From NCBI RefSeq assembly GCF_022179725.1, contig NZ_BPRC01000008.1, positions 168,670 through 232,669 on the forward strand: DNA of 64,000 bases. Reading direction: 5' to 3'. This DNA comes from Methylorubrum aminovorans. Its GTDB lineage: Bacteria; Pseudomonadota; Alphaproteobacteria; Rhizobiales; Beijerinckiaceae. The notes beneath the pieces were generated by a model, which was not told the origin of the DNA, did not search any database, and worked only from the letters and a program-made list of their open reading frames with translations. The translations under genes were made by a program, and so were the position numbers. How positions within the stretch are numbered: the first letter of the stretch is position 1; every line of letters starts with the position of its first letter. Shown piece after piece: positions 27,510 to 36,145 of this stretch.

Positions 27510-27572
27510 GGCGGAGCCGACCGTCGGCTCCGCCCTCGCATGGAAGACGGCCTGCACCGCATCGTGCAGGCC
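27510..27572. terminator. two hairpins between murA and a convergent gene
   Basis: GGCGGAGCCGA (27510-27520) with TCGGCTCCGCC (27524-27534), then GGCCTGCAC with GTGCAGGCC (about 27550-27573). Both are perfect GC stems without T-runs, at a convergent junction. Confidence 0.55.
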
Positions 27573-27597
27573 GCACCCGTTCGACAATCCCGAGAAA

Positions 27598-27975
27598 TCA
27601 GCGCCCGACGGCACCGCGCTTGATGCCGAAACCGGGGATGTCGCAGGCGCAGGGCGCGTTCGGCGGCGCGAAGGCCGTCGGGCAACTGCCGCGGGCGGTC
27701 ACGCAGATGCTGCCGCCGCCACGGCCGCCGCGCGGCGGACCCCGGAAGCGCGGACCGTCGTCCTCATCGTCGTAGCGGCGGCGACGGCCGTAATCCTCGC
27801 CGTAGCGGCGCTGGCCGTACCCGTCATCGTCGCGGTAGCGGCGGCCGTAACCGTCGTCGCGGCGCGGGCTGTCGTAGCCGTCGCGATAATACTGGGCGCT
27901 TGCCGGGCTCGCCACGAACCCGAGGGCCAGGACGACCCCCAAGGTGCGCCCCATGGCCAGAACTCCGCTCTTCAT
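27598..27975 (-). CDS. exported Arg/Asp/Tyr-rich hypothetical protein
   Basis: 125 aa from ATG 27975 (GGAGGGG upstream). Signal peptide MKSGVLAMGRTLGVVLALGF..., cleavage after ASA. The mature N-terminus is a low-complexity stretch of RRYDDDGYGRR-like units (about residues 30-80), then a Gly/Arg linker and a four-cysteine tail (ICVTARGSCP...CACDIPGF). The tail is similar to other small secreted proteins of Methylobacterium; disulfide-bonded periplasmic protein is likely. Function unknown. Confidence 0.75.
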   Translation of the reverse strand: MKSGVLAMGRTLGVVLALGFVASPASAQYYRDGYDSPRRDDGYGRRYRDDDGYGQRRYGEDYGRRRRYDDEDDGPRFRGPPRGGRGGGSICVTARGSCPTAFAPPNAPCACDIPGFGIKRGAVGR

Positions 27976-28229
27976 CGTCCTCGTCCCCTCCGGCTGTCTC
28001 ACCCAGGCCGTCTCACCAAGGTCATGCTTGGGTCATGCTCGGCCTTAGCCTAGCGCTCATGAACGCGCGATGAGCCCGAAAGAGCCTCGGCCTCGCGTAA
28101 CCGTACCCGAGCCTGGTGAATCGGATCCTCCCTCGCGAGCCGGCTGCCGGTTGCCGCAGGCGGGTCGCGTCGCTACCTACGCCTCGAAATCCGCTTCCCG
28201 CGCGTTCGGTCGGGGAGCCCGGAGCGTCA

Positions 28230-28688
28230 ATGATGGAGCTTCTCAAGCTCGCCGCCCTCGACGTCGAGGATCTCGCCGTCATCTCGGCCCACCTGCAGGA
28301 CGCGATCCTGCGGGCGGAGGATCTCGCATGGCTGCCGGGCGAGCACCGCTTCGCCCTGGCGGCGCGCCGCTTCGACTGGTCGGTGCCTCCGGGCGAGCCG
28401 CCCCGGCGCCGGCTCGCGGGCCTGCATTTCGAGCGGGTGCTGTCGGTGAAGGCCAGGGGCATCACACCGGGGGCGGCCTCGGGCGAGACATTGAGCCTGC
28501 TGGCCATCACCTTCGAGGAGACAGAAGCCCCCTCCGGCTTTGCCACCTTGGTCTTTTCTGGCGGCGCCGCGATCCGCCTCGAACTCGAATGCATCGAGGT
28601 GCGCCTGAAGGATCTCGGCCCGGTCTGGCAGGCCGATGGCCGCCCCGACCACGAGGCGGCGCGCAGCCTCGTCGAGAACCGCCCGTGA
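28230..28688 (+). CDS. DUF2948 family protein
   Basis: 152 aa from ATG 28230 (ATG 28233 is an equivalent start). Starts MELLKLAALDVEDLAVISAHLQDAI, then LAARRFDWSV and RRLAGLHFERVLSVKARG, the DUF2948 pattern found between murA and hisD in Hyphomicrobiales. No biochemical role assigned. It is followed 31 bases later by hisD, so co-transcription is likely. Confidence 0.9.
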   Translation: MMELLKLAALDVEDLAVISAHLQDAILRAEDLAWLPGEHRFALAARRFDWSVPPGEPPRRRLAGLHFERVLSVKARGITPGAASGETLSLLAITFEETEAPSGFATLVFSGGAAIRLELECIEVRLKDLGPVWQADGRPDHEAARSLVENRP

Positions 28689-28719
28689 CCCCCCTCCCCC
28701 GAACCGCCGATATGATCCG

Positions 28720-30015
28720 ATGATCCGCCTCGACAGCCGCGACCCCGATTTCGGGGCGTCCTTCAAGCGCCTGCTCGGCCTCAAGCGCGAGATCTCGGAG
28801 GACGTGGATGAGACCGTGCGCGGTATCATCGCCGGGGTCGTCTCCGGGGGCGACGCGGCGCTCGTCGATTACACTCGCCGCTTCGACCGGCTCGGCCAGG
28901 ACTTCTCGGCCGCCGCCCTGCGCATCACCCCCGAGGAGGTGGAGGCGGCGGTTGCTGCCTGTCCGCCCGAGGCCCGCGCCGCCCTGGCGCTCGCCGCCGA
29001 GCGGATCGAAGCCTATCACCGCCGCCAGGTTCCCGAGGACCACCTCTCCACCGACGACCTCGGCGTCACCGCCGGCTGGCGCTGGACCGCGCTCGAATCG
29101 GTCGGGCTCTACGTGCCCGGCGGCACCGCGAGCTATCCCTCCTCGGTGCTGATGAACGCGGTGCCGGCGCGCGTGGCCGGCGTGCCGCGCATCGTCATGG
29201 TGGTGCCGACCCCGGAAGGGCAGCTCAACCCGCTGGTGCTTGCCGCCGCGCAGCTCTCCGGGATCACCGAGATCTACCGCGTCGGCGGCGCCCAGGCCGT
29301 CGCAGCGCTGGCCTATGGCACCGAGAGCATTTCGCCGGTGGCCAAGATCGTCGGCCCCGGCAATGCCTGGGTGGCGGCGGCCAAGCGCCGGGTGTTCGGG
29401 CAGGTCGGCATCGACATGATCGCCGGCCCCTCCGAGGTGCTGATTCTGGCCGATCACCACGCCAACCCCGACTGGATCGCCGCCGACCTCCTGGCCCAGG
29501 CCGAGCACGACGAGGCGGCGCAGTCCGTGCTCATCACCGATTCGGATGCGTTGGCCGAGGCGGCTGAGGCGGCGGTGGAACGCGCGCTGACGACCCTGCC
29601 GCGTGAAAAGATCGCCCGTGCCAGTTGGCGCGATTACGGCGCGATCATCCGCGTGAGAGACTTCGACGAGGCGGTGCCGCTGGTCGACGCGATCGCGCCC
29701 GAGCACCTCGAGATCGAGACGCAGGACGCCGACGCACTCGCGCTGAAAATCCGGAATGCCGGGGCGATCTTCCTCGGCTCGCACACGCCCGAGGCGATCG
29801 GCGATTATGTCGGCGGCCCCAACCACGTGCTGCCGACCGCCCGCTCGGCACGGTTCTCCTCGGGTCTCGGAGTGCTCGACTTCATGAAGCGCACGTCGAT
29901 CCTGCGCTGCGATCCGGCGGCCCTGCGGGCGCTCGGCCCCGCCGCGATCGCTCTGGGCGAATCGGAGGGGCTCGACGGTCACGCCCGCTCGGTGGCGATC
30001 CGCCTCAATCTCTGA
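28720..30015 (+). CDS. hisD: histidinol dehydrogenase
   Basis: 431 aa from ATG 28720. Zinc- and NAD-dependent enzyme that oxidises L-histidinol to L-histidine in two steps, the end of the histidine pathway. Signatures: [20 protein letters not shown] (residues ~130-150), [43 protein letters not shown], and APEHLEI with GPNHVLPT, which supply the catalytic histidine and zinc ligands. Normal length. In many alphaproteobacteria it sits in this murA/UPF0262 block rather than with the other his genes, as here. Confidence 0.97.
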   Translation: MIRLDSRDPDFGASFKRLLGLKREISEDVDETVRGIIAGVVSGGDAALVDYTRRFDRLGQDFSAAALRITPEEVEAAVAACPPEARAALALAAERIEAYHRRQVPEDHLSTDDLGVTAGWRWTALESVGLYVPGGTASYPSSVLMNAVPARVAGVPRIVMVVPTPEGQLNPLVLAAAQLSGITEIYRVGGAQAVAALAYGTESISPVAKIVGPGNAWVAAAKRRVFGQVGIDMIAGPSEVLILADHHANPDWIAADLLAQAEHDEAAQSVLITDSDALAEAAEAAVERALTTLPREKIARASWRDYGAIIRVRDFDEAVPLVDAIAPEHLEIETQDADALALKIRNAGAIFLGSHTPEAIGDYVGGPNHVLPTARSARFSSGLGVLDFMKRTSILRCDPAALRALGPAAIALGESEGLDGHARSVAIRLNL

Positions 30016-30151
30016 CATCAGCCGATCGGGGCGCGGACGATCACTTTTCGGGCCGCGCCTTCCGGAACGCTTGCCTGCGGAGCGGGCTTGCGGCTCATGT
30101 GACGGCAAGAGGGCGCCCGGATTCGGGTCCCGACGTGAGAAGGCGGCGGCG

Positions 30152-30664
30152 ATGAAGGCCGAACCGAAGCAGGGGGAAGACGGGGCGCCGGAGAAGCCGA
30201 GGAACCGGCTTGCATCGGTGCGCTTCGACGAGGCGTCGATCGGCCGGGGCAATCCCGACCAGGAGCACGAGCGCGCCATCGCGATCTACGACATCCTCGA
30301 GGACAACGCCTTCACCCTGCCCGATCGCGACGAAGGCCCCTACGCCCTGGTCCTCGGCCTCGTCGAGAACAAGCTGTCCTTCGCCATCACGACGGAGGCC
30401 GGCGAGCCGGTGATGACCCACCTGCTCTCGCTCACCCCGTTCCGCCGGGTCATCCGCGACTACGAGATGATCTGCGAGAGCTATTACAGCGCGATCCGCA
30501 CCGCCTCGCCGACGCAGATCGAGGCGATCGATATGGGCCGGCGCGGCCTGCACAACGAGGCCTCCGAACTCCTGCGGCAGCGCCTGGAGGGCAAGGTCGA
30601 TCTCGACCACGACACCGCGCGCCGCCTGTTCACCCTGATCTTTGCCCTGCACTGGAAGGGCTGA
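30152..30664 (+). CDS. UPF0262 family protein
   Basis: 170 aa from ATG 30152; the frame is open from 30071 but the extension lacks support. Conserved UPF0262 core: [53 protein letters not shown] and [11 protein letters not shown] at the very end. Alphaproteobacterial family of unknown function that regularly follows hisD. No signal peptide. The N-terminal 25 residues are charged and probably disordered. Confidence 0.93.
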   Translation: MKAEPKQGEDGAPEKPRNRLASVRFDEASIGRGNPDQEHERAIAIYDILEDNAFTLPDRDEGPYALVLGLVENKLSFAITTEAGEPVMTHLLSLTPFRRVIRDYEMICESYYSAIRTASPTQIEAIDMGRRGLHNEASELLRQRLEGKVDLDHDTARRLFTLIFALHWKG

Positions 30665-30952
30665 GGTCAGCCCGGCCCCGCCGCCGGCAGCGGTCAGCAG
30701 AATGAGGCCGAGGACGCCCCGAGCGGCACGGCAGAATCCTGCCGAGACGGGGATGCGCCCGGCAAAACGATGCGCTTTCGGGAATTCCGGGGCAGTCCTA
30801 TATCAGCGTGTGCACGAGCACGTCACGAAACGCCCGATCCGTGGTGCATCGGCGCGAGGGGACGGGGGCGCTTCGCGAGAGGGCACGGTGTCTGCATCGA
30901 CTTTTCCGACCGGCCGGCGCCCTCTCCTCGGGACCATGCCCTCAGGCAGGGC

Positions 30953-31426
30953 ATGACGGACGACGCCATCCCCGGGACCGGGCCGAAGAATCGGCGGGTC
31001 CAATCCGTCCTGTTCATGTGCAATTTCAACGCGGTGCGCTCGCTGGCGGCGGAGGCGATCGCGCGCCACTATTTCGGCAAGTCCACCTACGTGCAGTCGG
31101 CCGGCGTGCGCTCGGGCGAGCCGAGCGACCCGTTCATGATCGCGGCGCTCGACGAGATCGGCATCGACGCCGCCCGCCACAAGCCTCGCACCATCGAGCA
31201 GCTCGAGGATTGGGAGGGGCTGAACTTCGACCTGATCATCACCCTGTCGCCGGAGGCCCACCACCGGGCGCTCGAACTGACCCATACCCTCGCGGCGGAT
31301 GTCGAGTACTGGCCAACGCCCGACCCGACCCTGATGCAGGACGGCACCCGCGAGCAGCGCCTCGACGGCTACCGCGACGTGCGCGACGGCCTGACCTACC
31401 GGATCAAGTCCCGGCTGAAGGGATAA
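30953..31426 (+). CDS. low-molecular-weight phosphatase family protein
   Basis: 157 aa from ATG 30953. The P-loop CNFNAVRS (CxxxxxR, residues ~23-29) matches low-molecular-weight protein tyrosine phosphatases/ArsC-type enzymes, and PTPDPT near residue 120 carries the general-acid Asp. This member regularly follows UPF0262 in Hyphomicrobiales. Cytosolic; whether it is a protein phosphatase or an arsenate reductase cannot be settled from sequence. Usually infA and maf come next in this cluster; here a macro-domain gene follows after 9 bases. Confidence 0.88.
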   Translation: MTDDAIPGTGPKNRRVQSVLFMCNFNAVRSLAAEAIARHYFGKSTYVQSAGVRSGEPSDPFMIAALDEIGIDAARHKPRTIEQLEDWEGLNFDLIITLSPEAHHRALELTHTLAADVEYWPTPDPTLMQDGTREQRLDGYRDVRDGLTYRIKSRLKG

Positions 31427-31435
31427 GGGCGTCGC

Positions 31436-31921
31436 ATGACAATCCGTTACGTCGAGGGCGACATCTTTGCCGACCCGGAGCGCGTCCTCGTCCACGGCTG
31501 CAACGCCTTCGGCAAGATGGGCGCCGGCTTCGCGCTGCAGGTCAAGCGACTCTACCCGGAGGCCTTTCGCGCCGACCGCGCGGCCTTCGAGAGCCTGGAC
31601 GACCGGCAGGCGGGCCTGCCGCTCGGAAGCGCGACCTGGGTCCGCGCCGCCGACGGCCGCCTCATCGTCAACGCGGTGACGCAGCGCGACCATGGGCGGG
31701 CGAAGGGACGCGTCTACGTCGATTACGAAGCGGTGCGGACGGTCCTGCGCGCCATCGATGCGCGCGCCCGCAGCGACGGATTCGAGGCGGTCGCTTTCCC
31801 GCTCATCGGCGCCGGGCTCGCGGGCGGATCGTGGACGATCCTTTCGCAGATCATCGAGGCGGAGGCACGGGCCTTCGAGCCCTTCGTCTACCTGTTCGAC
31901 GGGATACGGCCCGAGCCCTGA
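31436..31921 (+). CDS. macro-domain protein (probable ADP-ribose hydrolase)
   Basis: 161 aa, a single macro domain. Ligand-loop motifs: IRYVEGDIF (residues 3-11), LVHGCNAFGKMGAGFAL (17-33) and FPLIGAGLAGGSW (~120-132). The family binds ADP-ribose or its derivatives and often removes ADP-ribose from proteins, nucleic acids or ADP-ribose 1''-phosphate. It starts 9 bases after the phosphatase gene, so the two are likely one transcript. No DarT-like toxin gene is adjacent. Confidence 0.9.
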   Translation: MTIRYVEGDIFADPERVLVHGCNAFGKMGAGFALQVKRLYPEAFRADRAAFESLDDRQAGLPLGSATWVRAADGRLIVNAVTQRDHGRAKGRVYVDYEAVRTVLRAIDARARSDGFEAVAFPLIGAGLAGGSWTILSQIIEAEARAFEPFVYLFDGIRPEP

Positions 31922-31973
31922 CTCGCCGTGTCCCGACCAACTCCCCGACGCGCCACCTCGATCGGCTGCGGCG

Positions 31974-32004
31974 GCCGGCGCCCACCTCGGACAGGGGCGC
32001 CGGC
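31974..32004. terminator. perfect hairpin between macro-domain gene and efeU
   Basis: GCCGGCGCCC (31974-31983) and GGGCGCCGGC (31995-32004): a 10-bp perfect GC stem with an 11-base loop at a convergent junction. No T-run. Confidence 0.55.
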
Positions 32005-32012
32005 TCGCGGGA

Positions 32013-32849
32013 TCAGGAGGCAGCCGAGACCGGCCGGCCCTCGCTGGCTGCTTTGCTTCCCTTGCTGCTTCCCTTGCGCAGGAGGCTGACGAGGGCGGCG
32101 GCCACGGCCACGGCCAGGATCACGAGCTGGGTGCCGAGCGCCTCCCAGCTTCCGTTGCTCAAGCCCCAATCGGTCACGAAGGCGGGCACGCCGTCGGTGG
32201 TGAAGGGGATCAGCGCCTGCTCCTGAAGCTCCTGGAACGCCTCGCTGACCATCCGCAGGCCCATGAAGAACAGGAAGGCCGAGGTCACGATGAACATCGG
32301 GCGCAGCGGCAGGCGCAGGGCCAGCCACTGCATCGCCACGAACATCGCCACCAGCGCCACCGCCGCCGCGGCGAGCCCGCTCAGGAGCGAGGCGTCGAAG
32401 CCGTTAGCCGTCTTGGCCAGGGCGTGGACGAACAGGATCGTCTCGGCGCCCTCGCGGAACACCGCGAGGAAGGCGATGCCCGCCAGCGACAGAACGGTGC
32501 CCGCACCCAGCGCCCGCTCGGCGAGCCGATTGAGATCGGCCTGCCACGCCTTCGGGTCCTGGCGGACGAACATCCAGCCGCTCATGTAGAACAGCAGTGC
32601 CGCGGCCGCGAGCATGACGCCGGCCTCGAACAGGTCGCTGTGGTTGCCGTCGTAGAAGGTCGCGAACACCCAGGCCATGACCGCGCTCGCGGCGACGGCG
32701 GCAAGCGCACCCATATAGACCGGTGTGATCCGCTCCGCCGCATTCGCGCGGCGAAGGAAGGCGGCGAGCGCCGCGATCACCAGCAGAGCTTCCAGTCCCT
32801 CACGGAACAGGATGATGAAAGCCTGCACGAACGTCGATCCGTCCGCCAT
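32013..32849 (-). CDS. efeU: FTR1/EfeU-family iron permease
   Basis: 278 aa from ATG 32849 (GGGAG upstream). Seven predicted membrane helices in the inner membrane. Two FTR1 iron-binding motifs are intact: FREGLE at residues 15-20 and FREGAE at 131-136. The family takes up ferrous/ferric iron, usually with EfeO and EfeB; neither is next to this gene, so it may work alone or with genes elsewhere. An Irr-like palindrome lies 130 bases upstream. The Ser/Lys-rich tail (LLRKGSSKGSKAASEG) is cytoplasmic. Confidence 0.92.
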   Translation of the reverse strand: MADGSTFVQAFIILFREGLEALLVIAALAAFLRRANAAERITPVYMGALAAVAASAVMAWVFATFYDGNHSDLFEAGVMLAAAALLFYMSGWMFVRQDPKAWQADLNRLAERALGAGTVLSLAGIAFLAVFREGAETILFVHALAKTANGFDASLLSGLAAAAVALVAMFVAMQWLALRLPLRPMFIVTSAFLFFMGLRMVSEAFQELQEQALIPFTTDGVPAFVTDWGLSNGSWEALGTQLVILAVAVAAALVSLLRKGSSKGSKAASEGRPVSAAS

Positions 32850-33289
32850 CCGATTGCTCCCGTTTCGATCCGCTTGACGCACGTCCCGGCGGATTGTCTG
32901 CCTCGACGGCGGCGCCATTCCACCCAGCGCCGCCAATACTTGTCACGTTATCGCAGTATTCTGATATAAATTGCAGCTTAGAAACGTTCCTAACAAGAAG
33001 ATCGGATCATTTCCCGGCGACCAATCGGCGTTTTTCGCCTCGCGTGCCAGTACAACTCTTTGCACCGTCTTCGCAAGCATCCGGCTGAGATGACAAGATC
33101 GCGCCGTAGCGCCGCGGCGTTGCCGCGGATGGTAGACAAATTTTCGCCGTTTTCCCGAAATTGGCGCGAAACCCAACGGCCACGTTGGGGATTGTTGATG
33201 CAAGATGCCGTGGCGCCTGCAAGGCGGACCACCGGCCGCACCAACTGAACCGTTGAAGCGCGCCCGCCACGGCGCGCGGGCAGGATATC
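32850..33289. other. intergenic region between efeU and an exported small protein
   Basis: 440 bases between divergent genes. 32935-33010 is AT-rich and contains the palindrome described separately. The rest (33010-33280) holds no gene I can support. Confidence 0.45.
32978..32993. promoter_or_regulatory. candidate Irr/iron-control palindrome upstream of efeU
   Basis: TTAGAAACGTTCCTAA, a 16-bp palindrome with one mismatched pair, in an AT-rich promoter-like stretch. Irr sites in Hyphomicrobiales are built from TTAGAA and TTCTAA half-sites, which this resembles. Its place about 130 bases before an iron permease supports iron control; binding is inference. Confidence 0.45.
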
Positions 33290-33538
33290 ATGATCGCGAA
33301 CTCCTCCGCCGCGGCCGCCTTCGCCGGCCTCGTCCTGATCGGCTTGTCCGCGGCCCCGGCCCTCGCCGCGCCGGCCGCCAGCCGCAGCACCACGCAGATC
33401 GCGGAGGCCACGCAGGTCTCCCAGACATCCGTGGCCGCGGATAGCGAGGAGGACAGCGCCAACTGCAACAAACAGCGCCGTCGCCTGTGGATCGAGGGGG
33501 AAGGCTGGATCGTCCGCCGCGTCACGATCTGCCGCTGA
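33290..33538 (+). CDS. small exported hypothetical protein
   Basis: 82 aa with AGGA seven bases before the ATG. Signal peptide MIANSSAAAAFAGLVLIGLS..., cleavage after ALA (about residue 27). Mature part: Ser/Thr/Ala-rich, acidic (ADSEEDSANC), then a basic C-terminus with Trp (RRRLWIEGEGWIVRRVTICR) and two cysteines that could pair. Family not recognised. Confidence 0.7.
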   Translation: MIANSSAAAAFAGLVLIGLSAAPALAAPAASRSTTQIAEATQVSQTSVAADSEEDSANCNKQRRRLWIEGEGWIVRRVTICR

Positions 33539-33695
33539 TCGCGTCCGCGCAGCGAAACTGCCAGCCGCCTCAGTACTCTGCATCGGCTGGCGGGACGGGG
33601 GCCGGTGGAACGACCATGGGTGCGGCCGCTTTCATACCGTGAATCGCGTTGTGAATCGCGCGCCTCGGACTGCGCCACCGGAGAAGTCTCGATCC

Positions 33696-34157
33696 ATGCG
33701 CCGTACCCTACGTCCCGTTCTCGTCCGCGCCGCCGGCCTGGCCACCCTGCTTGTGCTCGGCACCGCTTCGGGGGCTTCCGCCGACCCGTATGGCTATGCC
33801 TACGGATACGGCGATGGCGGGTACCGCTTCGCCGGCCCGGTGGTCGAGGGCGCCTATCTCGGCGCGCCGTTCACCCGGCTTCCGAGCACGAGCCGGATCG
33901 TGCCGCCGGCCTGGGGCTACGGCACCTACGGCGTCCCCACCGTGGCCGGCATCCGGGAGGCCCCGGCCGCGCGCCCGACGCTCACCGTGATCGAGCGACA
34001 AGGCTCGCTCGGCAGCCGCCCTGCGATCCGGCGGCCGGGTGCCCGCGTCCTCACGAAGGACTCCAAGGGAACCTGGACCGATCCGGGCCCGCGATCCGAG
34101 GGCGAGGCCGGCGTCGCTCGGGTGGTTTCGGTCCGGGTTCCGGCCCGCACGCGCTAA
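33696..34157 (+). CDS. exported Tyr/Gly-rich hypothetical protein
   Basis: 153 aa from ATG 33696. Signal peptide MRRTLRPVLVRAAGLATLLV..., cleavage after ASA (about 30). The mature N-terminus is Tyr/Gly-rich (DPYGYAYGYGDGGYRF), followed by a Pro-rich segment and a basic C-terminus. No recognised domain; likely periplasmic or surface-associated. Confidence 0.68.
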   Translation: MRRTLRPVLVRAAGLATLLVLGTASGASADPYGYAYGYGDGGYRFAGPVVEGAYLGAPFTRLPSTSRIVPPAWGYGTYGVPTVAGIREAPAARPTLTVIERQGSLGSRPAIRRPGARVLTKDSKGTWTDPGPRSEGEAGVARVVSVRVPARTR

Positions 34158-34269
34158 TCCCGGTCGAGCGGCGTTCGGTCCCGCCGGCTCCACGCGGGTG
34201 GCAGCGCTGCTTTAGACGGCCCCTTAACTTGTCTTGCGCACAATCTCCCTCGTTCAAGGGGGTAGCGCC

Positions 34270-35166
34270 GTGCATATCGTCATCGTGGATTCGAGCCGCG
34301 TCGTCCTGCGAATCGTGGCGGGCATGCTCGAACCGCGCGGACATGTCGTGACGCAGTTCACCGATTCCGCCGAGGCGCTCGCCTACGTCACCGACAATCC
34401 CGCGGTCCGCGCCCTGATCACCAGCCTGGAGGTCCGGCCTCTGAGCGGGCTGGAGCTGTGCTGGTCGGCCCGCCTGCTGGCCGAGTCGAGCCGTCCGCTC
34501 TCGATCATCGCGATGTCCTCCGCCCGCAACGCCCGCAACCTCGCCGAGGCGCTGGACAGCGGCGCCGACGATTTCATCGACAAGCCGCCGGGCGCCGAGG
34601 AATTGCAGGCGCGCCTGCGGGCCGCCGAGCGCCTCACGACGCTTCAGGGCGACCTAATCCGGCTCGCCGAGACCGATCCGCTCACCGGCCTGCTCAACCG
34701 CCGCGCCTTCCTGCACCGCACGCGGGAAGCCGCCAACCGGACCGGCTCGTTCGGACATCTCTGCGCCGTCCTCCTCGACATCGACCACTTCAAGCGCATC
34801 AACGACGAGCATGGGCACGATGTCGGCGATGCGGCGATCAAGGCGGTGGCCGGGCTGCTCGAGTCGGAAGGCATTTCCGGGCGTCTGGGCGGCGAGGAGT
34901 TCGCGGTGGTGCTTCCCGGGCAGCGCCTCACCGAGGCGGAGGCCATCGCTTCGCGCCTGCGCCTCAAGGCCTCCGACCTGCGTATCCGTTCGCCCAAGGG
35001 CCCGGTGCGCCTCACCTGCAGCTTCGGCATCAGCGAATGGTCCGAGGGCGAGACCATCGATGGCCTTCTGAAACGGGCGGATATCGCTCTGTACGAGGCC
35101 AAGACCACGGGTCGCAATCGCGTGGTGTCGGCGGTGACCGACCTCATCCTCTCCCGGACGGCCTGA
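34270..35166 (+). CDS. diguanylate cyclase with degenerate receiver domain
   Basis: 298 aa from GTG 34270 (GGGGGT upstream). Receiver domain at residues 1-120, with IVIVDSSRVVLRIV at the start; the phospho-acceptor site reads ALITSLEVRPLSG, i.e. Ser in place of Asp, while the lysine in IDKPPG is kept. GGDEF domain at ~135-290: ETDPLTGLLNRRAFL, DIDHFKRINDEHGHDVGD and RLGGEEFAVVLPG. The active GGEEF signature is intact, so it should make cyclic di-GMP from GTP. No RxxD inhibition site is visible before it. The receiver probably controls dimerisation without classical phosphorylation. Confidence 0.9.
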   Translation: MHIVIVDSSRVVLRIVAGMLEPRGHVVTQFTDSAEALAYVTDNPAVRALITSLEVRPLSGLELCWSARLLAESSRPLSIIAMSSARNARNLAEALDSGADDFIDKPPGAEELQARLRAAERLTTLQGDLIRLAETDPLTGLLNRRAFLHRTREAANRTGSFGHLCAVLLDIDHFKRINDEHGHDVGDAAIKAVAGLLESEGISGRLGGEEFAVVLPGQRLTEAEAIASRLRLKASDLRIRSPKGPVRLTCSFGISEWSEGETIDGLLKRADIALYEAKTTGRNRVVSAVTDLILSRTA

Positions 35167-35410
35167 CCCGGCGACGGTCCCGAGCGCGCCGCAGCGGGAC
35201 CGCCACCGCGCCGAAGGGGAAACGGCCTGTTTTCGGCCATCTCCCTCCGCTTTCCGCCTCCGCTCGTCTCGAAGCGGGACAGTGGCTGCCGGGCGGCTCC
35301 GTGCGGGGTCATTTTGGCGCCTGAATCGCCCCTAAGCTGCTGGAACGACTCTTGTTCTTCTTTCTCCGCACAAGCCGCACCGTTCTGCGGCGGGACGAGA
35401 GGGGAGCGGC

Positions 35411-36109
35411 ATGAGTCAAGCCGTCAGTCATACCGCCGGCCACACCGCCAGCAGGGCCGTCGCGTTGTTGATCGTCGATGAGGCCGCCGGGCTGGACGAC
35501 CGGCTGCGGGCCGGGCTGGAGCACGCGCCGGCCCTGCGCACGATCGGTGAGGACGATCTCGTCCAGGGCGGTCCGGTGCCGGCCGTGGCGCTGGTCCCGG
35601 TGGATGGTGCCCGCGCGGAAGCGGGCTGCGTTCGGATCGCGACCTTGCGCGAGGGCCGGCCCTGGCTGCGGGTGCTGGCGGTGTTCCGGACCCTCGACGC
35701 TCCGGCGATGAACCGGCTGATCGCGGCCGGAGCCGACGCCTTCGTCGGCGCGGGCACACCGGCCGAGGAGGTCTGCGCCAGCGTGCTTGCCCTCGCGAAC
35801 GGGGCGTCGCCCGCGCCGTCGGCCATCGTCCGCTCCGCGGCCGAGGACACGGCCATCGGCCTCACGCCGCGCGAGGCGGAGGTTCTGCGCTTTCTCAGCG
35901 CCGGCTTCAGCAACAAGGAGGTCGCCCGTCGGCTCTCCCTGAGCGTGCGTACGGTCGAGACCCACCGGCTGAACCTGCGCCGCAAGACGCAGACCGGCCG
36001 CCTGAAGGATCTGGTCAAGCTCGCCCGCCAGCTCGGCCTCGCCCCGGTCCTCGACGCCGAGACGCCGCGCAGCCCGGCCCGGCACACGCCCCTCTCCGCC
36101 CGAGTCTGA
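35411..36109 (+). CDS. LuxR-type regulator with receiver-like N-terminus
   Basis: 232 aa. C-terminal LuxR helix-turn-helix at ~150-215: GLTPREAEVLRFLSAGFSNK, EVARRLSLSVRTVETHRLNL, RRKTQTGRLKDLVKLARQLG. The N-terminal 130 aa has the size and helix-strand rhythm of a receiver domain (LLIVDEAAGL; LAVFRTLDAPAMNRLIAAGADAFVGAG), but the usual phospho-acceptor Asp and switch Lys are not clear. ATG preceded by GGGGAGCGGC. Targets unknown. It converges on cydA. Confidence 0.85.
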   Translation: MSQAVSHTAGHTASRAVALLIVDEAAGLDDRLRAGLEHAPALRTIGEDDLVQGGPVPAVALVPVDGARAEAGCVRIATLREGRPWLRVLAVFRTLDAPAMNRLIAAGADAFVGAGTPAEEVCASVLALANGASPAPSAIVRSAAEDTAIGLTPREAEVLRFLSAGFSNKEVARRLSLSVRTVETHRLNLRRKTQTGRLKDLVKLARQLGLAPVLDAETPRSPARHTPLSARV

Positions 36110-36145
36110 GAGCTCGCGCGCCGGGCCGGGCACCTCCCGGAGGCG

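Noticed and set aside
35309..36133. Possible cydB on the minus strand after cydA
   Set aside because: The frame is hydrophilic Arg/Gly/Asp-rich and antisense to the LuxR-type gene; CydB is very hydrophobic.
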